Assembly (NCBI GenBank): GCA_036023115.1
Contig: JAYKKT010000087.1
Span: 10,448,501 to 10,512,500, forward strand
Direction: 5' to 3'
DNA length: 64,000 nt
DNA from: Brasenia schreberi
Taxonomy: Eukaryota; Streptophyta; Magnoliopsida; Nymphaeales; Cabombaceae
Below are positions 36,301 to 46,864 of this stretch, in pieces. The first letter of the stretch is position 1; each line of letters opens with the position of its first letter. Both the position numbers and the translations under genes were made by a program. Below the pieces are notes generated by a model. It ran no database searches and was not told the DNA's origin. It saw nothing but the letters and a program-made list of their open reading frames with translations.

Positions 36301-38046
36301 CAAAAAGGAAAATGATTTTGTCACAATTTTTATTTGTTTATAAATTATTCTTATTCAATAAATAAAATTATAAACCCAAATTACAAGCATCGGGAAGTGA
36401 AGAGATGTGAAGAGAGGCCAGAAACCTACCAAAAAAAAATTGAAAAAAAATTAAAAAAAAAATTGGGCATGTCGCCCGTATCGTACGATATGGTATCGTA
36501 TCGTACGATATGGTATCGTATCATGGCTTCTCACGATACGATACGGATAACACTGGTTATTTGCATATGATATTGTGTTAGTGCATGAGTCTAAGGAAAA
36601 AGTTAATTGGAAATTGAAAATACACACAGAAATATTAGAAAGTAGAGGCTTCTTACTTAGTAGAACAAAGACATAATATATAGAATGTAGGTTTGATCAT
36701 TTAGTTACTTCGGACGACATGGGAATTAAGATTGGCACATATTGCATCCCTCACAAGGAAAGTTTTAAATACCTAGGATGAATTTTTCAAAGTGATGGAA
36801 AAATTGATGGAGATGTTACGTATAGAATTAATGCAGGTTGGTTAAAATAGAGAGGGGCATTAGTTATTCTATGCGACAAGAAGATATCATTAAAGTTAAA
36901 AAGTAAACATTATAGAGCAACAATTAGACCTACTATGTTTTATGGTTCTTAGTGTTGGGTAGTTAATGATCATCATGTAAAAAAAAAATGTTTGTGAGAG
37001 AAATGAGGATGCTGAGATGGATGAGTTGTCACACAAGGAAAGAACGCATATATAATGAGGTTATTAAAAACAAATTGGGAGTGACACCAATAGACGATAA
37101 AATGAGATAAAAGTAGAGGATAAAATGAGATAAAAGTGTTTAAGATAGTTTGGACATGTAGAAAGACGACCAAGGGAACCTCCAATAAGAAGTTACGTAA
37201 AACTACATTGTGAAAATATCAAAAGAGAAAGAGAAAGACCACAAAAGTGTTGGAAAGAAACAATAAAGACTTTAAAGAATGATCTAGCTCATCACGTTGA
37301 GTTAACTGCCAGTATGGTGGAAACAAAAAAAACATGTATATGACCCCTCTAATATGAGAAAAGACTTAGTTGTTGTTTTGTATTAACATAAACATCTAAA
37401 TGCTGGATGGCCAAATAAACAGAGATCAAATAGAACCAAGATGCATATGAAAGACACCATAAATCAATCAATAAACGTGAAAATTTAGAACCTCTAGCCT
37501 ACTCTTTGAATCCCTCGTGAAGTTCATCAAAAGACATGGCTCTCACGAATCACGATAAAGCCAATATCATCATCACCATCTATACCACCCTGAACAGCAT
37601 GAGTAAGGCCTATTCACTCGAACAATTCTACAGTAATACACTTATTCATCTACTCCCTAGCATGGTATTCTAAAAATCGGTTAGCAACTCTATTGCATGG
37701 AAACGCACAAAGACTCTATGGCATGGTATTCCAAAAGGGATCATGGATTGTGCATTGTCCGACAGAGAAATCGAAGAGAATACCGAAGAACGAAAGGAAT
37801 GGAAAAAAACAACGAAATCTGACAAAGGATAAGACAACACCATCAACCCTAAAGGAACAAAAGATTACCCCAACTTCTCCGGTTTAGTGCTAATCTCCGG
37901 CTGGACGACCCCCAGAAGGCCTGAAACAGGAGGATTGCGATCACGATATTGAAGGAACAAACAAAAAAAGCGGCGTTTCTGTAACTGAAGCGGATTGTCC
38001 ACGGGAAAGCGTGACGATGAAGCCTGTGAACGCACTGATCGATCAT
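30320..38046 (-). CDS. Uncharacterised plant single-pass membrane protein with coiled-coil tail, 154 aa, four exons
   Basis: Minus-strand exons: 38046-37869, 34661-34600, 34477-34339 and 30405-30320; all introns are GT/AG and phases (1, 0, 1) join exactly, giving 154 codons plus TGA. Residues 1-24 are basic (HRLHRHAFPWTIRFSYR), followed by one hydrophobic helix at about 24-46 (FFVCSFNIVIAILLFQAF). The rest is charged and helical: MTEAEAIRHAM, LIKRIKEIQEEA, a short Gln/Ser linker, DLSKRLKDFQALNDA, and a basic end (LEEWRKRKMDRVRQREIEKN). By the positive-inside rule the N-terminus is probably cytosolic. The layout resembles conserved but uncharacterised plant proteins; I do not know a function. 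Introns 1 and 3 are 3,207 and 3,933 bp because of inserted retroelements, while intron 2 is 122 bp. Confidence 0.8.
31368..32195 (+). mobile_element. Copia 5' fragment: LTR, primer site and partial gag
   Basis: LTR at 31368-31634 (starts TGTTAGAAGAG, ends TTAACA). Directly after it TAGTATCAGAGCC (31635) matches the initiator tRNA-Met primer site TGGTATCAGAGC with one change. Gag starts near 31823 (MTKKEKLLEIAE) and gives SLKLDDRNYL, a stop in place of Trp, then TRSIELS and GKWEYLT, typical of copia Gag; a shift follows near 32090 (FLESTHEIWLAVKD). The element stops where LINE copy B begins. It lies in intron 3 of the membrane-protein gene, opposite in orientation. Confidence 0.8.
32196..33475 (+). 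mobile_element. 5'-truncated L1-type LINE (copy B)
   Basis: Reverse-transcriptase frames with shifts: KLMSRTMKL, QFGFMLGRSTIEEIHLL, LVLDEL, FAYDIVLVDES (catalytic FADD motif with Tyr at 32668-32670), then INASSLKW, CDKKIPLK, SECWAVND and the GTTGTTGTTG end. It lies directly against the copia gag fragment, in intron 3 of the membrane-protein gene. No target duplication was identified. Confidence 0.8.
35116..37380 (+). mobile_element. 5'-truncated L1-type LINE (copy C) with an 18-bp target duplication, split by an hAT element
   Basis: TATTAACATAAACATCTA occurs at 35098-35115 and 37381-37398, directly at the two ends of the LINE: an intact target duplication. The coding remnant begins in the reverse transcriptase (EAIHLFRHL-like) and runs to the 3' GTTGTT end. 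It is interrupted at FAYD by the hAT element (35512-36555). An internal duplication of about 62 bp (35301 and 35363: GTGAGGA, TAGTGAAGGAATAACA) is specific to this copy. Stops and shifts prevent translation. It lies in intron 1 of the membrane-protein gene. Confidence 0.9.
35512..36555 (+). mobile_element. hAT-like non-autonomous element (1,044 bp) inside LINE copy C
   Basis: Bounded by the 8-bp duplication GTTATTTG (35504-35511 and 36556-36563), which in the uninterrupted LINE copy B is present once. Termini are CAGTTTTGTC at the left and ATAACACTG at the right (complement CAGTGTTAT), fitting hAT ends and the 8-bp hAT duplication. Subterminal arrays of GTATCGTACGATATG lie at about 36479-36530, and GTATCGTATCG at about 35527. 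No transposase frame is visible. A near-identical copy is at 1-799. Confidence 0.92.
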
Positions 38047-38285
38047 GATTTTCTTCAGGACAGCTCTGGATTATCTTCTCCCCTATCGGATGCCTACCAT
38101 CATCACAATGAATGGCAAGCTCTTCCAACGGGAGCCATTCTTTGCAGAAAAGGCATCGTTTGCAACCAAACCGCGAATTGCAGAATCCGAGATTTAATAG
38201 AGGGAGAAGAACAATTTCAACGAAAACGATGTTGGAGCCCAGTCGGAGAATCCCTCCGTATGCAGTAGACGTGTAGTCAGAGAGA

Positions 38286-38580
38286 CGACGCGATCATCCG
38301 AGATTCGATTATTGGAATGATTCCTCAGATCTTAGCCGTCGATGTATACGCGGAGAGAGAGAGAGAGAGAGAGAGATGATCATCCGTAAATGAATGCCAC
38401 GAAAGAATGCGATGATCTGACATATGATCGTTGGAATGGTTTGTCACATCGTAGCCGTTGATGCTTACCGTGCTCTCCATCTCATAGAGAGAGAGAGAGA
38501 GATGCTGAAGTTGGGAATTTCTATTACAACAGAAAACAGCAGAAGTCATCAAATCCTAGCCGTTGACGGTTAGATGATCC
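38286..38580. repeat. Three imperfect units upstream of the membrane-protein gene, with GA/CT runs
   Basis: Units at about 38286-38400, 38405-38515 and 38535-38580 share GATCATC, TTGGAATG, CA(T/G)ATC(T/G)TAGCCGT(C/T)GATG and GAGAGAGA runs (38354-38375 and 38487-38502); the third keeps only TCCTAGCCGTTGACGGTTAG. They lie 240-530 bp upstream of the ATG at 38046, so on the gene's strand the runs are CT-rich, like plant promoter pyrimidine patches. A regulatory role is inference only. Confidence 0.55.
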
Positions 38581-38589
38581 CTAAGTACA

Positions 38590-40377
38590 TTGAAGTTCGA
38601 CAGCCAATATTAGATATTGGATGGTCAATGATTAATATATCAATATGAGAGTGGTTTGATCAACCATGACTTGTTCCCGTTGGTACATTGAGCTAAGATG
38701 GGGCGGATTTCAAAAATCAACCTAAAACTTATAGCTCAGGATTGGATCCATAGGCAATAATACATGGTTCGCCCCATACTAAATCATTCGAGAAGTTATT
38801 CGCTTCACCGTAAAACAATTTTGAGATCCACCACTGTCTTTCGTGGCCTGCAAGGCATAATCAATTAATTATAGCGACTAAGAAGCCAATCACAATTGAT
38901 TAGGCATGCCTGGTTCGTCCCTGGAATTGCAAGAGCATGAGAATGGGATTCTCATTTTTACCAAGAAAAGGGAAAGATTAGAATTCCACACACCTCTGTG
39001 GCTGATATTTGAAAAGAGCAACTCGCTCGAGCTCCAGCGAGAATCTACAATACTTGTGGAGGTTTGAGACTTCGAATCGCTCGCCGTTCCCCATCTACTA
39101 ACATTAGCAAACCAGATGCATCTTGAGAGTGCGTTGGATGAACCAGATTTCTCGAGAACTCCCTCTTGTTTCGCTAGTACCAACCTTATAAAGCTTGATG
39201 TATTTTACCAATTGTTATTAGAAATATCATAACCATACTTTATCCGGTCTTTGCATTGATTCTCAGTCGCAATTATGCTCTTTCTTGTATCATAATAATA
39301 TTTAACTTAAGGAAAATAAGATCATGTTTTATTGTTTCCTTCCACCCGTCTTGATCAAAAGAAGAAAATGCATTCTCATGCTCAAAAGAACCAGTCACCA
39401 GTATGTACAACTCCCTAGAATCATGTAAACCTTTATTTTTGTCAGATGAAGCCCGCCATTCATGCCTTTAAAGAAAAAGATATTTGACAGGTAAGTTGGT
39501 GTTAGTCAAGATGCCGATGAATAGAACTAGGAAAGATGGAGAAAGGTATATAGTAATTTACATCCTGGCCACCAATAACGCGGTTATCTCTCCAAGGCTA
39601 TCTCCTAATCATCGAGTTGCTTGACATTCGTTACGTGACAATAGTAGAGTTAGGTTTTGATATTTAGCGCGCACACACACACATATATATGATCAATCCA
39701 CTCATGTCTTACTGGTTTTCAAGGCATGGGTGTAATATCATTGTTTTTTCGAAAACTCTAACTTTTTTTAAATTACATGCATGCCACCAAAGAATAATGA
39801 GTGGACATGTTAAAAGTGGACAAGCTTGGGTTTTCTTTCCTTTTATATATATATATATATGATTTCATCATCCTCCAATCTTTCATAATTGGGATATATA
39901 TATATATATGATTTCATCATCCTCCAATCTTTCATAATTGGGCGCCAACTAGATAGGCATTACTTTGAGAATACTCTTAAATAAGGTTGTGCTCACAGCA
40001 CTTGTTTTGAGGATCAAAGCTACCGACCGGAATAAAAAATAAAAATTTGAAATAAAAATAGAAATATGAAACTAGTGGTTTGTAACTGTCAGCTTCAAAC
40101 TGATTCTGGTTTCATGGAAGGTAGAACCCAACTATAACAGGTGGTCAAAAACTAGTTTGATTGGTTTTAGTTCTAGTTGATTCCTGACTCAGTGCAGTTC
40201 CAATTGAAACCGTCGAGGCGGCCACAAACGGCCATTTCTTTACCATACCACATGAGCTAACCAAGTGTTGGTTGTGCAAGCATCATTCTCATACAAGAAG
40301 CAGCTGGATTTGTCTAAGTATCTCACACCCATAGTTTAAATTAAGCCACTCACAATGGTTATCAGCTACGAGGCAAG
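38590..40377. other. Gene-free stretch with LINE scraps and a short tandem duplication
   Basis: A frame at 38890-39183 (-) has no ATG and no recognisable domain. About 39190-39360 resembles, on the minus strand, the family's LINE 3' end (GGAAGGAAACAATAAAACATGATC). At 39845-39942 a (AT)n stretch plus GATTTCATCATCCTCCAATC and TTTCATAATTGGG occurs twice with a 49-bp period. Nothing else is recognised. Confidence 0.4.
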
Positions 40378-40640
40378 TAGGGATGGCAACATTGACCCGA
40401 AACGTTGGGCCCTGGCCGGACCCAACCAGAGTGGGTTGGGGAATACCCGACCCTATTAAATTCGGGTTTGGGTATATGGACAAGATGCTCGATCCATACT
40501 TTGGCCGAAACTTGCCCCAACCTGTATATATATACACACATAAGTAAATACATATACATATGTATATATTTAATATAGTATATAAACACAAATGCAAATA
40601 TAAATATGTATATGTATATAATGCAAAAGAAAGATCATAC
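40378..40640 (+). mobile_element. Possible non-autonomous element with GGATGGCAA head (second copy)
   Basis: Same layout as 22536-22730: GGGATGGCAAC head, GC-rich GACCCGA/CCGGACCC segment, then TATATACACATA-rich repeats. Boundaries were not confirmed. It ends shortly before the copia element inserted at 40698. Confidence 0.35.
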
Positions 40641-40697
40641 GATTTCACGTGCATCAACACAAAAGCTGTTGCTTTTGGTGAGATTCCAAGTAGATAG

Positions 40698-41103
40698 TGT
40701 TACAGATAGGGTGGCCATTCTCGGCAATCTTATCTAATAACGGTTGGACTGGTCATCCAGTCCGTTACCAGAGGAGGTACCGGATAAGGGTCATCGGTAA
40801 CCGCCGGACGGTTACCGGATTTCACGGTAACCGTTCGGATACAGACTGCTCAGAAAAGAAAAACCCAACAAGCGAGCCAGGAGATCAGGAGCTCTGCTCT
40901 ATAGAGCAAAGGAATAATACAAAATACGTATGAAAAATATAGTGAAAAATTACAGATCTCCTAGGAGAAGCCGCTGTGAGGAAACCTTGTACATCTTCAA
41001 CATCAATTCATACATCCGCTGCTGTGACCGAGAGACGATCATCCGGTTCGTCGTCTACAACAAAATAGAGTCTTCCGGTGGAGGTCAGCTCCGAGTTTCA
41101 TCA
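40698..41103 (+). repeat. 5' LTR of the full-length copia element
   Basis: 406 bp from TGTTACAG to TTTCATCA, preceded by GATAG and followed by one base and the tRNA-Met primer site. It carries short inverted GGTAACCG/CGGTTACC motifs at about 40790-40830. Confidence 0.92.
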
Positions 41104-42218
41104 ATGGTATCAGAGCCTAAAAAACCCTGCAAAAGCAGAAAGAGAAGATAAGCGTAGCAAAAAAAAAAGAGGAGAAAGAAAACAAAAAAATGGAGAAGGA
41201 GACAATGAGACAAGAAGAGAAAACAAAACAAAAAACCAGAGAGGGAAAATCCAACAGCAAGGCCAGGTCTGAAGCCAGGATCGTCAGCGACCGCCTGACA
41301 GATCACAGAGCCTAGAAAGGCCAAAACAGACCGGATCTGAGGCAAGAGACAACCGACAAAGCCTAGAAAAGCCGAAACAGACCAAGTTTGAGGCGAAGAC
41401 GACGACCGACAGAACCCCAAAGTCCGAAACAGGCCAGGTCTAAGGAGAAGGCGATGATTGACAAAGCTTCAAAGGCCGAAACAGGCCAGATAACGCCAAC
41501 TGAACCAAAAAGGCAGTCGGCAGGCCAAAGAAGGTACTGACGGCCTGACTAGAACCGGAAAAGACAATTGGCAGGCCGGAGAAGGCAACCGGAGCCCTCC
41601 CCCTCTCTCTGTTCTCCCTTCCTCTCTCTCTCCCTCTTTTTCTTTTTTTTACGTTGTACACTCTTTCTCCTCCTTTTGTATTGAATAAAAAAAACCACAG
41701 TTTTGCAAAACCGCGGGCCGAAAACCAATGGTTTCCTAAAACAGCCTCAGGCAACGTACTAAAAAGTTTGTTTTGCCCTTATTGGTTTTAGCTATTTACA
41801 TTTTTGCCATTCGGCAAAATTACTATTTTGTCCAGATATTTTTGGGTAAAAAGATGATTTTGCCCTTACTAAGCAAAAAGTTTGTTTTACCCTCTAGCAG
41901 CTTGTGAAAATTACAAAATATCGGGTTGTCACTTTACCTTTCTGTTCTTTTCGGTTTAGATAATTTCAGTTCTGCCATCTGGACAAAAGACAGATTTACC
42001 CATGTACTTTTGAAAAATTAAAAATTCGGCTTGAGGGTTAAAATTTTGATTTTAACCTTGATCAGTTGCAAATTTTACAAAAATATCAAAGAGTAATTTT
42101 ACAAGTTTGTCATCAAGCTTTTTACAAAATTACAAGAAGGGGGCAAATAGATAAAATTACAGTTTTATCCTTGGTATTATTTTAGGGGTATAAAGGTAGA
42201 AACTCTTCGGGAAAAATT

Positions 42219-43206
42219 TTGAATTTGTCTAAAAGAGTTTATAAAATTATCATTAGTATTATGCATCATACTAACATGATTCCTGCTATGTATGCTCTTG
42301 TTTTTGTGTTGGTTTTCTTTTTAGACCGCTTAATTGTTACTTTTGCCAAACACATAAAAATGAGTTATAGGATATGTGTGTTTAAGTTGGCAAAAACTGA
42401 AAAGTTGAACGGTCTCAACTTCAAGACATGAAAGAGAAGAATCCATCTAGCTCTAACACTTGAAGGTGTTGAGTACGTATTAAAGAAAACTGTGTCTGTC
42501 ACCCTTAGACGCGAATGAGCAACAATTATAAATGTATAAAACATTTCTGAAAGATGATATCATAGTAAGGACAATCATATTGACTTATACAGAGGATGAC
42601 TTGATTAGGGTATTTGAAGAATACGAGACCGCTAAAGAGGTGTTTGACTAAATAACAACTAAGTATGATACAACTCCAAAATTACATGTGTAGTTGTTAC
42701 TATAAAAGTATAACTCCTTCAAAATGAAGGAAGGAGACAATGTAGTTGAGCATGTAAACCACATGCTGATAATGTTTAGAGACTTAGCCATAGAAAAGTC
42801 AGTCATCGATGAACCAATGTAGATATCAACAATATTGAACTGTCTACCTTCGTCTTAGAACATAGTCACCACTGCCTTAAGATTCGGGCCTGAGATTAAC
42901 CTTTCGAAGTTACCCCTAAAACTAGTAATAGAGAAAGAACACATGCTAAGAAACAAGAAAAAGAAATTGCTAGTAGTACATGATGAGATAACATCTAGCT
43001 CCAAAACCAACTACAAGAAAAAACCAAATAAGAAGTTTAGCAAGAATAACATGACAGACAGTCAAAATTTTAAAAAATCGCAGGAAACCGCTTCTCGAGT
43101 TAAGTGTTTCAACTATGGAAAGATGGGACACTATAAAAGGAACTTTAAAACAAGAAAGGTGGAGGAAATAACCCACAACGCAGACAGTCATAGAAGCAAG
43201 ACATAA
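42219..43206 (+). pseudogene. Broken copia gag with mutated zinc knuckle
   Basis: Frames at about 42219-42960 give Gag-like pieces (LAKTEKLNG, then MKEGDNVVEHVNHML after several stops). The nucleocapsid knuckle at about 43110-43150 reads C-F-N-Y-G-K-M-G-H-Y-K-R-N-F: of the expected Cys-Cys-His-Cys, the second and last Cys are Tyr and Phe, so zinc binding is lost. Confidence 0.75.
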
Positions 43207-43244
43207 TCTACGTGATTTAAAAATACTTATATTTGGACCGCACA

Positions 43245-46234
43245 AAGACAGGTTGGTGGATAGACTCAGGAGCTACATGACACATCTCGAAGACTAAGGA
43301 AGGGCAATAGATCTAAAGGAATACAAACCTAGGGAACATCGAGTTTATATGGGAAATAATATTTTCTCGGATGTTCTGAGTATTGGGTCCTTTAGGATAC
43401 ATGTACAAGGCAAACCAATTGTATTAACCGATGTGTTAATTGTGTCATCTATAAGGCTTAATTTGGTCTTGGTCCCTGCCTTAGTGAAGAAAGGTTTTGA
43501 AGTTAGGTTTATTCCTAACAAGGTGACAGTGAAAAAGAAGAGGAGAATTTTATTCTTTGGAGAATTTGATATATAACAATGACTGTTCAAACTTTGTGAC
43601 AATGAAAATAGTACATTTTCTGCTTATATTGAGAGTGCCTTTAGTGTTGATATGAATATATGGCATAAACGCTTAGGGCATATAAGTCTGAAAAAGTTGA
43701 GAAAATTATCTAACTTTGACTTATTGCCTGGATTTAAGGAAAATACTTTCAACAAGTGTAAAGCTTGTATACAAGGAAAAATGACGAGGAAAGTTTTTTC
43801 AAGGAAACAATAAAGGCAACAACCCTATTGGAAGTCATTCACACAGATTTATATGGACCTTTTAGAGTAAAGACACGTTGGAAAAAGGGTTATTTTATAA
43901 CTTTTATCGATGATTACTCTAGATATATATATATTTATATCTTTTGACACATAAATCAGAGGTACTTGATGCTTTTAAATAATATAAGGAAGAAGTGGAA
44001 AATCAATTAGAGCATTCGATTAAAGTCTTAAGATCAGACAGAGGAGATGAATATACCTTGACAGAATTCTTGGAATTTTGCAAAGACTTTGGTATTATTA
44101 AACAAAATACAATGCGCAGGACACCTCAACAAAATGGTGTAGCTAAAAGATACAATAGAACATTGCTGAATATGACAAGGTCAATGTTAATCGATACCTC
44201 TCTTTCAAGGATATTTTTGGGAGAAGCAGTAAGTACAACCGTTTACATATTTAATAGAGTACCATGTAAGGCTGTATTCACTGCACCATATGAGATGTGG
44301 TTTGGAAGAAAACCCAACCTAGGTCATGTTAGGAGGTGGAGATCTGTTGCACATGTAAAGATCCTTGATTAGTGTAGAGATAAGTTAGATAGTAGGTCTT
44401 TAAGATGTATATTCATTGGATATTCAAAAAGTTCAAAAGGATATCGGTTTTATCATGAGAACTATGGACTCATTGAAAACAGAGATGTTGAATTCTTAGA
44501 AGATACTAAGAATGACATCCTAGAAAATAATGAGGAATGTGTTAATGATTTGGTAGACTTAGACCAATCATCTTTTGAGCCCATAGAAGATCTTCCTGAA
44601 ACTACCAATACCTTAAGTGGACATAAGAGGCCAAGAGCCACTCCGTCCTACTTAAGGGACTATCACACTTATCTTGCAAAAGAAGTGTGTAATTCAGTAG
44701 ATTTGGATGAGTTGACTGATAACTTAACTTATCAGCAAGCAATGAACTCATCAGAAGCAACAGATTGAGAAAAAGTTATTGATGAGGAAATTGAATCCAT
44801 TGGAAAAAACTAAGTCTAGGAATTGACTAATTTACCAAAAGAAAGGAAAGTTATAGATTGTAAATAGGTTTTGAAAAAAAAATATAAGGTCGATGGAACA
44901 ATTGAGAAGTTTAAAGCGAGGTTGGTTGGAAATGTTTTTTCGCAAAAAGAGGAGTTATATTATATTGAGACATATTTCCCAATTGTAAAATTTACATCCA
45001 TACATATAATCCTAACAATATATGCATACTATGATTTGAATTTATATTAGTTAGATATAAAATAACTTTTCTAAATGGGGATTTATAAGAAATCATATAC
45101 ATGCAGCAGCCCGAAGGATTTGTGGTTGAAGGATAAGAAGATAAAGTGTATAGGTTGAAAAAATCCCTATATGGCCTGAAACAGTCAACTCACCAATGAT
45201 ATTTAACTTTTCAAAATGTCATTATAGAACTTGGGTTTGTGACTAACAAACTTGATCACTGTGTATATGTCTGAAATAGTGGGAGCCACTTTGTCATCTT
45301 GTCATTATATGTAGATGACATATTGTTGACTGGAAACAACAATGAGATGATTGTCAAAACCAAGTTATGGTTGAATTCCAAGTTTGAAATGAAGGATATG
45401 GGGGAAGCATCCTATATCCTAGGAATAAAGATCTCTTGAGATAGAGAATCTACACTCTTATGCCTGAGTCAGGAGAGATATATTGACTATATCCTCAAGA
45501 AGTTTAAAATGAGTGAATGTAAGTCTACATATACACCTGTTGCAAAAGGGGTCAAATTGAGTAAGGGTGATTGTCTCGGTGAAAGAGACGATAAGCTTAA
45601 TGTTCCTTATGCATAAACTGTTGGCAGTTTGATGTATGCTATGTTGTGTACAAGACCGGATATCAACTTTGTTGTTGGTCTTATAAGTATACATCAAAGT
45701 AATCCTGGTTGGCAGTACTGGGTAGCTGTAAAAAGGATTTTAAGATATCTGAAAGGAACAAAGGACTTGAAACTATATTTTCAAGCAGATGAACTGAAAG
45801 TGGTAGGATACTAAGACGCTGACTTTGTTGGGAGGAAATATGACAGCAAATCAATCTCAGGACAAATATTCTTATTTGGAAGTGGTGCTGTTTCTTGAGC
45901 ATATAAGAAACATGGTTGTGTAGCATTGCATACATAGAAAGCTGAGTATATAGCTTGTTGTATGGCTGCAACGAGTGATGTTTGGATAAACCGCTTTATA
46001 CGAGAATTGAAGTTGCAAATAACAAACGATCCAGTAGTTACCTATTGTGATAACAATGCAGCAATTATTCTTATCAAGAGTGGAGCTAATAGCAACAAAA
46101 GTAAGCATATAATGGTAAAATACCACTATGTTCATGATATTGTTATGAGAAAGGAAATATCCATCTCATACATGGCAACAAAAGATATGTTGGCAGACCC
46201 CTTAACAAAAGGCATAACAGAGGAACTTTTCTAA
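43245..46234 (+). pseudogene. Broken copia pol (protease, integrase, reverse transcriptase, RNase H)
   Basis: Protease core WWIDSGAT followed by a stop near 43255-43280. Pre-integrase IWHKRLGH near 43660. Integrase: HTDLYGPF and FIDDYSR near 43840-43920, LRSDRGDEY near 44030, TPQQNGVAKR near 44125 (the Glu of the usual VAER is Lys). Reverse transcriptase: intact YVDD at 45308-45319, then LNSKFEMKDMGEASYILG. RNase H: GSLMYAMLCTRPDI near 45630, DADFVG, KAEYIA after a stop, DNNAAI, and an end at ADPLTKG (46195-46215). At least six in-frame stops or shifts separate these pieces. Confidence 0.88.
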
Positions 46235-46273
46235 AAGCATGTTACTAACATAGGTTTGAGATATGTTTGATTG

Positions 46274-46369
46274 TTGTGTAGGGTAATAACCATACAACAG
46301 ATGATTGATGTTGTATAGGTAAACAACCATATAATAGATAAAATGTTGTGGAGGGAAATAACCACACAA
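46274..46369 (+). repeat. Array of three tandem hairpins just before the 3' LTR of the copia element
   Basis: Units at 46274-46297, 46311-46334 and 46346-46369, each starting TTGT(G/A), followed by GG(G/T), a short loop, CCA and (C/T)A(C/T)AA. The arms pair in each unit although the bases differ: the fifth stem pair is G.T, A-T and G-C in units 1, 2 and 3. They lie between RNase H and the polypurine tract. Confidence 0.65.
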
Positions 46370-46480
46370 AAGGTTCTTATTGCAATAGTAATCAAGAAAT
46401 GACATAACTAGGGAAAACCCTGAAAAGTGGGAGGAAAACCAATATGTCGATACACTTGGCTCGAATGACCAAGTGGGAGA

Positions 46481-46864
46481 TGTTACAGATAGGGTGACCA
46501 TTCTCGATAACCTTATCTAGTAACGGCTGGACTGATCATCCAGCCCGTTACCAGAGGAGGTACCGGATAAGGGCCATCGGTAACCATTCGGATACGGACT
46601 GCTGAGAAAAGGGAAACCCAACAGGTGAGCCAAGAGATCAGGAGCAGCTTCTGCTCTATAAGCATACCAGAGGAATGATACAAAATACGTATGAAAAATA
46701 CAGTGAAAAATTACAGATCTCCTAGGAGAAGCCGCCGTGAGAAAACCTTGTACAGCTCCAACATCAATCCACACATCCGTTGCTATGACTGAGAGACGAT
46801 CATCCAGTTTATCGTCAACAACGAAACAGAGTCTTCCGATAGAGGTCGGCTCCAAGTTTCATTA
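46481..46864 (+). repeat. 3' LTR of the full-length copia element
   Basis: 384 bp, TGTTACAG to TTTCATTA, preceded by the polypurine tract and followed by the GATAG duplication. Differs from the 5' LTR by scattered substitutions and by lacking a segment of about 30 bp. Confidence 0.92.

Larger units (their letters stand above)
40698..46864 (+). mobile_element. Full-length Ty1/copia retrotransposon with target duplication
   Basis: LTRs at 40698-41103 (406 bp) and 46481-46864 (384 bp) start TGTTACAGATAGGGTG and end TTTCAT(C/T)A. The 5-bp duplication GATAG flanks the element (40693-40697 and 46865-46869). Primer site TGGTATCAGAGCC begins at 41105; the purine run AAGTGGGAGA (46471-46480) precedes the 3' LTR. 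The internal part has the copia order Gag, zinc knuckle, protease, integrase, reverse transcriptase, RNase H, all broken. The 5' LTR has an extra segment near 40800 (CCGCCGGACGG region) missing from the 3' LTR. The element is too damaged to move by itself. Confidence 0.95.

Noticed and set aside
36479..36550. GTATCG repeats as a telomere-like or satellite array
   Set aside because: They occur only at the element ends, in few units, and in both copies of the hAT-like element.
35505..36565. Reading the element in LINE copy C as a Mutator-like element with a 9-bp duplication TTATTTGCA
   Set aside because: Shifting the boundary by one or two bases gives CAGTT/CAGTG termini and an 8-bp duplication, which fits hAT elements at both ends; the 9-bp reading leaves unmatched termini.
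37530..37660. Minus-strand exon-like frame (GIDGDDDIGF) within intron 1 of the membrane-protein gene
   Set aside because: It contains stops, has no splice borders that keep phase, and exons 1 and 2 join in frame without it.
38890..39183. 97-codon minus-strand ORF upstream of the membrane-protein gene
   Set aside because: It lacks an ATG start, has no recognisable domain, and lies next to LINE scraps.
41085..41420. 111-codon minus-strand ORF at the start of the copia internal region
   Set aside because: It is antisense to the region after the primer site and rich in Phe/Leu from purine-rich sense sequence; no family is recognised.
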